From contig NZ_AOIV01000027.1 of assembly GCF_000337095.1 (NCBI RefSeq), positions 164,320 through 199,056 of the forward strand: a stretch of DNA of 34,737 nucleotides, read 5' to 3'. Under the pieces are notes generated by a model, which was not told the origin of the DNA, ran no database searches, and worked only from the letters and a program-made list of their open reading frames with translations. Within the stretch, counting starts at the first letter, position 1. Each line of letters opens with the position of its first letter. This document shows, in pieces, positions 15,940 through 23,993 of the stretch. Source of the stretch: Halogeometricum pallidum JCM 14848. Lineage in GTDB: Archaea > Halobacteriota > Halobacteria > Halobacteriales > Haloferacaceae. A program made the translations under genes and the position numbers.

Positions 15940-15978
15940 GTGAGGAAACCTCGCCGTGAACGACGAGGAGGATGTCAT
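15940..15978 (+). other. Candidate right end of the decayed tnpB element
   Basis: CCTCG (15949-15953) pairs with CGAGG (15964-15968), followed by AGGATGTCAT. Just after it, redoxin coding sequence resumes on the minus strand, which fixes the element boundary to about 15976-15980. Confidence 0.55.
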
Positions 15979-16102
15979 ACCAGTGGCCGCAGTTGACGAG
16001 GACGACGATCGGTCCGTCTTCGAGCGTCTCCGAGAGCGTCGTCTCGCCGCCGTTCGTGCTTTCGAGCGTGAAGCCGGGCGCGTCGGAATCGTCGAGGCTC
16101 AT
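15979..16102 (-). pseudogene. 5' remnant of a disrupted redoxin gene
   Basis: The ATG at 16102 opens MSLDDSDAPGFTLESTNGG, then VVLVNCGHWY, the first third of a redoxin fold with APxFTL and the strand before the active site. At about 15979 it runs into the right-end hairpin of the tnpB remnant. Past the junction the frame is out of family. The catalytic cysteine pair expected soon after GHW is lost, so no working redoxin can be made. Confidence 0.7.
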
Positions 16103-16243
16103 ACGGACGAACGGTGGGTCGTCTCCCTGATAGTCACACGGCGGTTCCCCGGCGACGCACAGGACCGACAGAGCGCCGAGCGAGGTCGGCCGCCGCGCCG
16201 CCTGCCCACCACGCCTTTGAGCGTAACGACCCTACATCGAGCC

Positions 16244-16684
16244 ATGCCGAGCGACGAACGCGACCTCGACCGCGCATCGGACCGCAAGCACGAACGCGCC
16301 GAGAGCGTCGAGAACATCCTCGACGAGACGGAGTCACTCGTGCGCGACGAACAGAAGTTCCCCGTCCGCTCGGAGGAACTCGCCGAGGAGTACGGCGACC
16401 ACCCCATCGACATGCCGAACGAGACTGAGTCGCTCGGGTCGGTGTTCGACCGCCTCGAGGACGAGGAGGAGTACGACAACCCCGAGCAGGTTCGCGAGGC
16501 CGTCTACGGTGCGGTGACCGGCGAGGCCGGCGGCGCCGAGGAGTACAACGAGGAACGCGACCTCGGCGCGGTGGACCGCGCGGAGGGCGGCAGCGCCCGG
16601 AACGACGTCGACGGCGAGGCGATCATGGACGACGTGACGCCCGACGACGACTCGGAGCGACGCGACCCGCCCGAAGAGCGGTAA
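16244..16684 (+). CDS. Small acidic DUF5789-like haloarchaeal protein
   Basis: The 146-residue protein is strongly acidic and probably partly disordered. Its conserved-looking core (about residues 22-95) reads NILDETESLVRDEQKFPVRS, then LAEEYGDHPIDMPNETESLG and a helix EQVREAVYGAVTGEAGG. This matches my memory of the haloarchaeal DUF5789 group, whose function is unknown. The ATG at 16244 is chosen because upstream residues run through the redoxin promoter. There is no signal peptide or membrane span. Confidence 0.75.
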   Translation: MPSDERDLDRASDRKHERAESVENILDETESLVRDEQKFPVRSEELAEEYGDHPIDMPNETESLGSVFDRLEDEEEYDNPEQVREAVYGAVTGEAGGAEEYNEERDLGAVDRAEGGSARNDVDGEAIMDDVTPDDDSERRDPPEER

Positions 16685-16772
16685 CCCGCCCGGTCTCTTC
16701 TCGCGACCCCGAGTTCGCCGCCCGACTGGCCGCCTCCTCAGGTATCAAGAGGGCGGCGTCCGGTCCGTCTGT

Positions 16773-17972
16773 ATGGCAACGACCCTTCCCGCCGCGGAGT
16801 TCGCGGCCCGACTCGACGCCGTCCGCGGCCGACTGGCCGACACCGATGCTGACGCCGCGGTCTGGTTCGACGCGACCAGCATCGAGTATCTCACCGGCTT
16901 CCACCACGTCCAGACGGAACGCCCCGTCGCCCTCGCCGTGACCGACGACCGCGCGGAGATAACGGTGCCCCGACTGGAGGTCGAACGCGTGCGCGAGAAC
17001 CCCCGCATCGACGCCGTCCACCGCTACTTCGACTACCCCGACGGCGACCCCGTCCGGACGGCGGCCGAGATGCTCGCCGAACGGAACGTCGACGCCGTCG
17101 TCGCCGACAGCGACGGCGCGCCGGGGACGATGGGGTATCAGGGCCCCGCCCTCTCGGAGTTCGTCGACGTGGAGACGCAGGGGTGGATAACGCGCATGCG
17201 CTGGGAGAAGACCGACGCCGAAATCGACCTCATCAGGGAGTCGGCCAAGTGGGCGAACCTCGGCCACCGCTACCTCGCCGACTACACCGAGGTCGACGCG
17301 CACCCCGCGACGGTCTCTCAGCGCGCCTCGACGGACGCCTCGCGCGCGATGCTCGATACGCTCGGCGACCGATACGCCGTCCGCGTCCGCGGCAGCGGTC
17401 CGGTCAACGCGGGCTACATCAGCGGCCGCGAGACGGCCCTCCCGCACGGTCACACGCCGAACGAACGGCTCTCGGAGGGCGACGTGCTCATCACGGGCGC
17501 CTCGGCCAACGTCGACGGCTACCGCTCCGAACTCGAACGCACGATGTTCGTCGGCGACTACACCGCCGAGGACGAACACTACTTCGAGCTCATGCTGGAG
17601 GCGCAGACCGTCGCCATCGACGCCCTCGGTCCGGGGGTCGAACTCGCGTACGTCGACGACGAGGTGACCGCCTACCTCGAAGAGCACGGGGTCGCCGACC
17701 TGGCGCAACACCACGTCGGCCACAACATCGGCCTCGGCGGCCACGAACCGCCGTACATCGACGCCGGGTGGACCGAACACTGCGCCTCCGAGCACACCGA
17801 CCTGACCGACTCGGACGCGGTGATGGCGCCGGGGCACGTCTACACCATCGAACCCGGCCTCTACACCGACGAGGCGGGCTACCGCCACTCCGACACCGTC
17901 GCCGTCACCGACACCGGCACGGAGACGCTCACGCACTTCCCGCGCGACCTGGAGTCGAACGTCATCCGGTAG
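16773..17972 (+). CDS. M24-family (aminopeptidase P / creatinase fold) protein with altered metal-ligand set
   Basis: The 399-residue protein has an N-terminal creatinase-N domain (about 1-130) and a pita-bread catalytic domain (about 140-390). It has the His region HHVGHNIGLGGHEPP near 312 and YTIEPGLY near 355. Classical metallo members use Asp, Asp, His, Glu, Glu. Here the first Asp region reads LITGASANVDGY and the second YRSELERT (Asp to Glu). The last Glu region reads GYRHSDTV (Ser in place of Glu). This ligand set is shared by an M24 subgroup and by metal-free members such as creatinase, so proline dipeptidase activity should not be assumed. The start is ATG, and the gene stands alone. 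Confidence 0.82.
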   Translation: MATTLPAAEFAARLDAVRGRLADTDADAAVWFDATSIEYLTGFHHVQTERPVALAVTDDRAEITVPRLEVERVRENPRIDAVHRYFDYPDGDPVRTAAEMLAERNVDAVVADSDGAPGTMGYQGPALSEFVDVETQGWITRMRWEKTDAEIDLIRESAKWANLGHRYLADYTEVDAHPATVSQRASTDASRAMLDTLGDRYAVRVRGSGPVNAGYISGRETALPHGHTPNERLSEGDVLITGASANVDGYRSELERTMFVGDYTAEDEHYFELMLEAQTVAIDALGPGVELAYVDDEVTAYLEEHGVADLAQHHVGHNIGLGGHEPPYIDAGWTEHCASEHTDLTDSDAVMAPGHVYTIEPGLYTDEAGYRHSDTVAVTDTGTETLTHFPRDLESNVIR

Positions 17973-18083
17973 GCGTCCGGCCGACTCCTCCGTTCGGTCC
18001 CTTCTTCCCGCCCCGCCGTTCCAGTTTCACTTCCGCTCCGCCCTTTGCCGAGGTTCATACGTGGTGGCGGCCACACGCTTCGT

Positions 18084-19019
18084 ATGTCGCTCACCGCGGA
18101 CACGACCCTGGCGCTCCCGGCGGAGACGCCGTTCGAGTTCTCCCGCTCGGTGTCGTTTCTCGACCGCTCTGCGCCCTGCGCGGACGGACAGGTCCGTCGC
18201 GGCGAACTCGTGACCGGCGGGTTCGCGCCCGAACCGTTCGTCGCGCACCTCGCCCCGGACGGGCCTGACATGGTCCGCGTCCACGTCGATTGGCTGGCGG
18301 ACCCCGGCGAGGGGTCGGCCGTCGCCGACCGCGTCGACTCGTTCCTGTCGCTGTCGGACGACCCGACGCCGCTGTACGAGGCGGCGGCGGACGACGAGGT
18401 GTTCGCGCCCGTCGCCTCCGAACTCCGCGGCTACCACCACGTCCGCTTTCCGACGCCGTTCGAGGCGGCGTGCTGGGCCGCGCTCTCCCGGCGGACGCCG
18501 GCGCACGTCGCGGCCGAACGCCGCGATTCGCTCGCGCGCGAACTCGGCCGCGTCGTCGTCGTCGACGGCGCCGAGGTATCGCTGTTTCCGAGGCCCCGGA
18601 CGGTCCGGGCGAACCCCGACGCCGTTCGGACCGCCGTCGAGGATACTCCGGCGGGCCGACGGACGCGGTCCGCTGACGCCCCCGACCGTGACCGCGAGGG
18701 AGGGTCGGAGGCGCTGCTGGCCGCCGCCGAACTGTTCGCCGAGTCGGACCTGCGCGAACTCGGCACCGACGACCTGCGGGAGCGACTCGAATCGGTTCGG
18801 GGGTTCGGTCCGCGGTCCGCCGCGTTCGTGGCGTTCCGCGGATTCGGTCGCGCGTCGGTGTTGCCGACGACGGAGGCTCACCTCCGGGCCGTCGGTGAAG
18901 CGTACGGCGTCGAGAATCCCTCCGAGGAGACGGTCCGACACCTCGCGAAACCGTACGGGGAGCACCGGGGCTACTGGGCGCACTACCTGCGCGTCTGGGA
19001 CCTCCTCGGAGACGGGTGA
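18084..19019 (+). CDS. AlkA-like HhH-GPD DNA glycosylase
   Basis: The 311-residue protein has an N-terminal AlkA-type domain (about 1-110), FPTPFEAACWAALSRRTP near 120 (helix typical of 3-methyladenine glycosylase II), and a helix-hairpin-helix with Gly/Pro-Asp loop at about 240-275 (LESVRGFGPRSAAFVAFRGF, then LPTTEAHLRAVGE). The enzyme class excises alkylated bases. The catalytic Asp normally follows the LP by two or three residues. Here the segment has Thr-Thr-Glu, so a Glu seems to stand in its place. The C-terminus YWAHYLRVWDLL fits the family. The ATG at 18084 is preferred over 18045. Confidence 0.75.
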   Translation: MSLTADTTLALPAETPFEFSRSVSFLDRSAPCADGQVRRGELVTGGFAPEPFVAHLAPDGPDMVRVHVDWLADPGEGSAVADRVDSFLSLSDDPTPLYEAAADDEVFAPVASELRGYHHVRFPTPFEAACWAALSRRTPAHVAAERRDSLARELGRVVVVDGAEVSLFPRPRTVRANPDAVRTAVEDTPAGRRTRSADAPDRDREGGSEALLAAAELFAESDLRELGTDDLRERLESVRGFGPRSAAFVAFRGFGRASVLPTTEAHLRAVGEAYGVENPSEETVRHLAKPYGEHRGYWAHYLRVWDLLGDG

Positions 19020-19117
19020 GCGCCGACGGCGGTCCCACATCGGCCGTCGTCGCCCGCCGCTCTCTCCGTCCTCTCCCGTCCGGCAGCTTCAAGTCCGATT
19101 TCGCCAATCCACTGGTA

Positions 19118-19768
19118 GTGGCAATCTCGTTCGACCTGTTCGGCACGCTCGTCGACGCGGCCCGGCCGGCCGACCCAGCGGCGGCCGTCGCGGCCGAACT
19201 CCGCGAGAGGGGCGTCGCCGTCCCCGACGACTGGGCGGACGCCTACGCCGAGGTTCACATCGACGCGCCCGAGGGGGCCGAAGTCCCCCTCCCCGCGCAC
19301 GTCTCGGCCGCCCTCCGCTCCCGCGGCGTCGACGCCCCTGCGAACGCCGCGCGCCGCGCCGTCGTCGCCGCGTTCGACCCCGAGGTGCGGACGCGCCCCG
19401 GCGCCGCCGCCGCCGTGGCCGCCGCCGCCGAACGCGGTCCCGTCGGCCTGTTCTCGAACTGCTCGGTCCCGGAACTCGTCGCGCGGACGCTCATCCGCTC
19501 GGACGTGGACCGCGACGCGTTCGGCGCGACGGTGTCCAGCGTCGCCTGCGGGTGGCGCAAGCCCGACCCGCAGGCGTTCGAGACGCTCGCCGGCCGCCTC
19601 GACGTCGCCCCCGAGACGCTCGTCCACGTCGGCGACAACCGGTACGCCGACGGCGGCGTCTCCGGCGTCGGCGGCCGGTTCGTCGACGCGACCGAGACCG
19701 ACTTCGAGGCGTTCGCGGACGCCCTCCGCCGCGGCGCCTCGCTCTCCGAGTTCGTCTCGGAGGCGTGA
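19118..19768 (+). CDS. HAD-superfamily phosphatase at the head of the cobalamin cluster
   Basis: The 216-residue HAD hydrolase, from the GTG at 19118, has motif I SFDLFGTLVD (nucleophile Asp and acid/base usually DxD; here DLF), motif II FSNCSVPE near 110, motif III Lys in GWRKPDPQAF near 148 and motif IV HVGDNRYADGGV near 170. The second Asp of DxD is replaced by Phe, as in the haloacid dehalogenase subgroup, although GTLVD follows. Only three bases separate its stop from the cbiB start, so it is co-transcribed with the cobalamin genes. A phosphatase step (removal of the 5' phosphate from alpha-ribazole phosphate or cobalamin phosphate) is otherwise missing from the cluster, which makes this gene a candidate. 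Confidence 0.78.
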   Translation: MAISFDLFGTLVDAARPADPAAAVAAELRERGVAVPDDWADAYAEVHIDAPEGAEVPLPAHVSAALRSRGVDAPANAARRAVVAAFDPEVRTRPGAAAAVAAAAERGPVGLFSNCSVPELVARTLIRSDVDRDAFGATVSSVACGWRKPDPQAFETLAGRLDVAPETLVHVGDNRYADGGVSGVGGRFVDATETDFEAFADALRRGASLSEFVSEA

Positions 19769-19771
19769 GCC

Positions 19772-20695
19772 GTGCCCGCGAGCGCAGCCCTCGCCGTCGC
19801 ACTCGCGGCCGGCCTCGACGCGACGCTCGCCGAACCGCCGGCGCGCGTCCATCCCGTCGCCCTCCTCGGTCGCCTCCTCGGCCGTCTGGACCGCCCGGGG
19901 TCGCACCCGCGACTCGTCGGCGCCCTCCTCGCCGCCCTCGTCCCCCTCGGCTTCGCCGCCGTCGCCGGCGCCGTCGTCGCCGCGGGGGGAGCCCTGTCGT
20001 CGTGGGTCGGCGCCGTCCTCGCCGGCCTGCTGCTGTTTTCGACGACCAGCCTCCGGATGCTGCTCGACGCTGCCCGTGACGTGACGCGCGCGGCCGACTC
20101 GGACCTCGAACGCGCTCGGACGGAACTGCGCGCCCTCGCCGGCCGCGACGCCTCGCAGTTGGACGCCGCGCACGTCCGCTCGGCCGCCGTCGAGAGCGTC
20201 GCCGAGAACCTCGCGGACGGCCTCGTCGCCCCCCTCCTCGGGTTCGCCGTCTGCGCGCCCGTCTCGCTCCCCCTCGCGGCGGCGGCGGCCGCGTGGGTGA
20301 AAGCCGTCAACACGCTCGACTCCATGTTCGGCTACCGCTCGAACCCCCTCGGCTGGGGACCCGCCCGACTCGACGACGCGGTCATGTGGCTCCCGGCGCG
20401 CCTCTCGGCCGCGCTCCTCGCCGCCGCCGTCGCCGAGTTCTCCCTGCCGTTCTCCGCACGCGTCCGGACGCTCGCCCGACGGCCGCCCTCCCCGAACTCC
20501 GGGTGGCCGATGGCGACGATGGCGGCGGTGCTGCCCGCGCGACTCGTCAAGCCGGGCGTCTACGACCTCGACCCGGCTTCGGACGGGGCGGGCACCCCCC
20601 TGCCGACGACGACCGACGCGACGCGCGCCGTCCGAGTGACGAACCGCGCGGGACTGCTCGCGTTCGCCCTCGCGGGGGTGGTCGCGTGGTTCTGA
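19772..20695 (+). CDS. cbiB: Adenosylcobinamide-phosphate synthase CbiB
   Basis: The 307-residue integral membrane enzyme attaches aminopropanol phosphate to adenosylcobyric acid. Signatures: LDATLAEPPARVHPVALLGR at the N-terminus, SVAENLADGLVAPLLGFAVC near 150, VKAVNTLDSMFGYRSNPLG near 175, and LDDAVMWLPARLSA near 200. Four to six hydrophobic segments fit the known topology. The start is GTG, three bases after the HAD stop. The end overlaps cobS by 10 bases. Confidence 0.93.
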   Translation: MPASAALAVALAAGLDATLAEPPARVHPVALLGRLLGRLDRPGSHPRLVGALLAALVPLGFAAVAGAVVAAGGALSSWVGAVLAGLLLFSTTSLRMLLDAARDVTRAADSDLERARTELRALAGRDASQLDAAHVRSAAVESVAENLADGLVAPLLGFAVCAPVSLPLAAAAAAWVKAVNTLDSMFGYRSNPLGWGPARLDDAVMWLPARLSAALLAAAVAEFSLPFSARVRTLARRPPSPNSGWPMATMAAVLPARLVKPGVYDLDPASDGAGTPLPTTTDATRAVRVTNRAGLLAFALAGVVAWF

Positions 20696-21438
20696 CCGCC
20701 CTCCGCGGCGGCGTCGCCTTCCTCACCCGACTCCCCGTCGGGAGCGACGAGGCGTCCTGGGAGGTGTTCCGCCGCACGCCGGTCGCGTTCACGCTCGTCG
20801 GCTACCTCGTCGGCGCCCTCGCCGCACTCCCCCTGCTGCTCCCCGTGCCCGTCTCGACGGCGGCGGCGCTGTACCTCGCCACGCTGTACCTCCTCACGGG
20901 CGTCGCGCACGCCGACGGCCTCGCGGACGTGGGCGACGCGGCGGCCGTCCACGGCGACGCCGAGCGTCGGCTCTCGGTGCTCAAGGACTCCCAGACGGGC
21001 GTCGGCGGCGCGCTGGCGCTCTGTCTCTGCCTCGTCGCGCTCGGACTCGGCGCCCTCGGCGTCGCCGGCACGCTCCCTCGCACCGCGTTCGCCCTCGCCC
21101 TCGCGGCCGAAGTCGGGGCGAAGACGGGGATGGCGACGCTCGTCTGCACCGGCGAGAGCGCCCACGAGGGCATGGGGTCGGCGCTCCTCGACGCCAACGA
21201 CGCCGCGAGTCTCCTCCCGAACGCCGTCGCCCTCCTCCCCCTGCTCCTCGTCGCCCCCGCCCTCGGCACCGCGGGCGTCGTCGCCGCGGCGCTCTCGCCG
21301 GTGGCCGCGGCGCTCTTCGTCGGCCGCTGGGGGGACGAACACCTCGGCGGCGTCAGCGGCGACGTGCTCGGCGCGGCGAACGAACTCGGACGCGTCGTCG
21401 GCGTCCACGCGGGGGTGGTGGCGTGGACGCTCTTCTGA
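20686..21438 (+). CDS. cobS: Adenosylcobinamide-GDP ribazoletransferase (cobalamin synthase) CobS
   Basis: The 250-residue membrane enzyme joins GDP-cobinamide to alpha-ribazole (or its phosphate), closing the lower loop of cobalamin. It begins VLTALRGGVAFLTRLPVG and carries the conserved HADGLADVGDA motif near 77, VLKDSQTGVGGALAL near 100 and several hydrophobic helices. The GTG at 20686 lies inside the last codons of cbiB, so translation is probably coupled. The length is normal. Confidence 0.93.
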   Translation: MVLTALRGGVAFLTRLPVGSDEASWEVFRRTPVAFTLVGYLVGALAALPLLLPVPVSTAAALYLATLYLLTGVAHADGLADVGDAAAVHGDAERRLSVLKDSQTGVGGALALCLCLVALGLGALGVAGTLPRTAFALALAAEVGAKTGMATLVCTGESAHEGMGSALLDANDAASLLPNAVALLPLLLVAPALGTAGVVAAALSPVAAALFVGRWGDEHLGGVSGDVLGAANELGRVVGVHAGVVAWTLF

Positions 21439-22010
21439 TGTGCGGCGGGCGGGGCACCCGTCTCGGCGGCGAGACGGAGAAGCCGCTGGTCGAGGTGTGC
21501 GGCGCTCCGATGGTCGAGCGCGTCGCCGCCGCCCTCCGGGAGAGCCGCGTCGAAGAGGTCTACGCGGCCGTCTCGCCCGCCGCGCCGATGACGGCCGAGC
21601 GGGTCCGCGAGACGGGTCTCGCCGTCGTCGAGACGCCCGGCGAGGGCTACGTCGAGGACCTGACCGCCGCGCTCGATTCGATAGGAAGACCGGTCGTCAC
21701 CGTCGCCGCCGACCTGCCGCTGCTCTCGTCCGAACACGTGAACGGGGCCATCGCGGCGAGTCTCGGCGATGGGGACGACGAGGACGGCGGACCCCGCTCC
21801 GTCACCGTCTGCGTCCCGGCGGACCTGAAGCGCCGCCTCGGCGTCTCCGCGGACACGACGTTCGAGCGCGAGGGCGAGGAACTCGCGCCGACGGGGCTGA
21901 ACGTCGTCGCGGACGGGGCCGACATCGTGCGCTTGACGTGCGATGACCGCCTCGCCGTGAACGTGAACCGACCGACAGACCTCGAACGCGCGGAGGAGAT
22001 GTGCGACTGA
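21423..22010 (+). CDS. cobY: GTP:adenosylcobinamide-phosphate guanylyltransferase CobY
   Basis: The 195-residue nucleotidyltransferase loads GMP on adenosylcobinamide phosphate. It is the archaeal, unrelated replacement of bacterial CobU. MDALLMCGGRGTRLGGETEK at the start is the GTP-binding loop (GGxGTRxG), followed by KPLVEVCGAPMVERV, then TVAADLPLLSSEHV near 98 and GLNVVADGAD near 160. The GTG start at 21423 overlaps the last 16 bases of cobS. Confidence 0.92.
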   Translation: MDALLMCGGRGTRLGGETEKPLVEVCGAPMVERVAAALRESRVEEVYAAVSPAAPMTAERVRETGLAVVETPGEGYVEDLTAALDSIGRPVVTVAADLPLLSSEHVNGAIAASLGDGDDEDGGPRSVTVCVPADLKRRLGVSADTTFEREGEELAPTGLNVVADGADIVRLTCDDRLAVNVNRPTDLERAEEMCD

Positions 22011-22993
22011 TGCTCGTCGCGGGGACGACCCGCACGGCCGAGCGGTCGGGGCTGAGCGCCGCGGGCGCGACGCGCGACCTGTTGCTCCACACGCCGAGCG
22101 CCGACGCCGAGATTCTGACGTACGGCGACACCGTCCGCGCGCCGGTCACGCCCGTCAGTCCGACCGGGTGTCCGACGCCGGCGGCGGTCACCCGCGCCGT
22201 CCGCGAACTGCTGGGCTTCGACGCGACGGTGGTCAACGGCGGCCTCGCCCGGCCGACGGGCGCACCGACCGTCTCTATGGGCGCGGCCCCCGGCCGAGAT
22301 ATCGGCGAGGTGGACCCGGTGCAGACGGCCCCCGGCGCGTTCGCCGCCGCCCGGCAGTTCGGCCGCGCGCTTCCGAACGAGGAACTCGTCGTCGGCGAGA
22401 CGATTCCGGGCGGGACGACGACGGCGATGGCCGTCCTCCGCGCCCTCGGCGAGGAGTGGTCCACCTCCTCGTCGCTGCCGGAGGATCCCGTCGAACTGAA
22501 GGAGGCGGTCGTGGCGGAGGCGTTCGAGTCCTCCGAAATCGAACCGGGACGAGCCGCCCACGCGCCAGAACTCGCCGTGCGGTTCGTCGGCGACCCCGTG
22601 CTGGCCGTCGCGAGCGGACTCGTCGCCGGCGCGCTGGAGGCGGAAACGGAGGTGGTCCTCGCCGGCGGCACGCAGATGCTCGCCGTCGCCGCGCTGGTCA
22701 GACACGCGGGCGTCGTCGGACCGTTGACGCTGGCGACCACCGCCTACCTCGCCGACGACGTGCCCGAACTGGCGGACGCGACGGCGGCGCACGACGTGGA
22801 CCTCGTCGTCACCGACCCCGGCTTCGGCGGCGAGGACGCCGGACCCCTCTCGGCCTACGCCGACGGCGTCGCCAAGGAGGGAGCGGCGATGGGCGGCGCC
22901 CTCCACCTCGCCGACCGCGCCGGGCGGTTGGACGAGGTGACCACCGCCACACTTGACGTGCTGGCCCGCCTGCGGTCCGACGATGGACCCTGA
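22001..22993 (+). CDS. cobT: Archaeal CobT-type nicotinate-nucleotide phosphoribosyltransferase homologue
   Basis: The 330-residue protein matches the archaeal CobT-related group, which activates the lower-ligand base to alpha-ribazole phosphate. Visible motifs are AGTTRTAERSGLSAAGATRD near the N-terminus, VVNGGLARPTGAPTVSMGAAPGRD near 80-100, IPGGTTTAMAVLRALGEEWS near 135, VLAGGTQMLAVAALV near 220 and DPGFGGEDAGPLSAYADG near 270. The GTG at 22001 overlaps the cobY end by 10 bases. The archaeal group differs in sequence from enterobacterial CobT, so activity toward dimethylbenzimidazole is not assured. Confidence 0.85.
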   Translation: MRLMLVAGTTRTAERSGLSAAGATRDLLLHTPSADAEILTYGDTVRAPVTPVSPTGCPTPAAVTRAVRELLGFDATVVNGGLARPTGAPTVSMGAAPGRDIGEVDPVQTAPGAFAAARQFGRALPNEELVVGETIPGGTTTAMAVLRALGEEWSTSSSLPEDPVELKEAVVAEAFESSEIEPGRAAHAPELAVRFVGDPVLAVASGLVAGALEAETEVVLAGGTQMLAVAALVRHAGVVGPLTLATTAYLADDVPELADATAAHDVDLVVTDPGFGGEDAGPLSAYADGVAKEGAAMGGALHLADRAGRLDEVTTATLDVLARLRSDDGP

Positions 22994-23993
22994 CTCGGTG
23001 GCGGACGTCCCGCGGGTGCCGCACGGCGGCGACGACGACCCCGCCGTCGTCGACTTCAGCGCGAACACGAACCCGAGGCGCCCGCCCGGCGTCGCCCACG
23101 TCTACGACACCGCCTTCGGCGCCGCGACGCGCTACCCCGCGGACGACTACGCCGACTACCGCGTCGCCGCCGCCGACTACGTCGACTGCGACCCGGAAGA
23201 CGTCGCGCCGACCCCCGGCGGACTGGCCGCTCTCCGCCTCGCCTTCGGCGTCACCGTCGGCCCCGGCGACGACGTGCTCGTTCCCGAACCGAGCTTCGGC
23301 GAGTACGACCGCGAGATTCGCCTGCAGGGGGCGACGCCCGTCCCCGTCGCCCACGACGAGGTGCTGGCGACCGACCCGGCGGACTACGCCGCCGCCGTCG
23401 TCTGCACCCCCAACAACCCGACGGGCGAGGCGGCCGACCCCGAGGGCCTGCGCGACTTCCTTGCTCGGTGCCGCGCGGCCGACACCGTCCTCGTCGTCGA
23501 CGAGGCCTTCCTCGATTTCACCGACCACCCGAGCCTCGCGGGCGCCCCCGGCGCTATCGTCGCCCGGTCGCTGACGAAGATGTTCGGGCTGCCGGGCCTC
23601 CGCGCGGGATTCGCCGTCGCGACGGGCGAACTCGGCGACAGACTCGACGCCGCGCGGCCGACGTGGGGGCTCTCGGTGCCCGCGGCCGACGTGGGCGCCT
23701 ACTGCATGCGGCAGTCCGTGTTCGTCGAGGAGACGAAGGCGCGCGTCGCCGCGGAGCGGGCGGAGATGCGCGACCGTCTCCGGGCCCGATTCGAGGTGTT
23801 CCCCTCCGACGCGCCGTTCCTCCTTCTCGGGGACGATGGGGACGTGGACGCGCTTCTCGCACACGCCCGCGAGCGGGGGTTCGCCCTGCGCGACGCGCGG
23901 ACGTTCCCGACGCTGGACTCGCACGTTCGGGTGGCCGTTCGCCTCCCCGAGGAGAACGACGCCCTCGTCGAGACGCTCCTGAAACTCCGATGA
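22983..23993 (+). CDS. cobD: L-threonine-O-3-phosphate decarboxylase CobD
   Basis: The 336-residue PLP enzyme of the aminotransferase I/II fold makes (R)-1-amino-2-propanol phosphate for CbiB. It shows VDFSANTNPRRPPGV near 23, CTPNNPTGEAADP near 141 and the PLP lysine in ARSLTKMFGLPGLRAGFAV near 200. DEAFLDF near 178 holds the cofactor Asp. The C-terminal Arg (VRVAVRLPEENDALV) binds carboxylate. The ATG at 22983 overlaps cobT by 11 bases. A histidinol-phosphate aminotransferase would look similar, but gene order decides for CobD. Confidence 0.9.
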   Translation: MDPDSVADVPRVPHGGDDDPAVVDFSANTNPRRPPGVAHVYDTAFGAATRYPADDYADYRVAAADYVDCDPEDVAPTPGGLAALRLAFGVTVGPGDDVLVPEPSFGEYDREIRLQGATPVPVAHDEVLATDPADYAAAVVCTPNNPTGEAADPEGLRDFLARCRAADTVLVVDEAFLDFTDHPSLAGAPGAIVARSLTKMFGLPGLRAGFAVATGELGDRLDAARPTWGLSVPAADVGAYCMRQSVFVEETKARVAAERAEMRDRLRARFEVFPSDAPFLLLGDDGDVDALLAHARERGFALRDARTFPTLDSHVRVAVRLPEENDALVETLLKLR

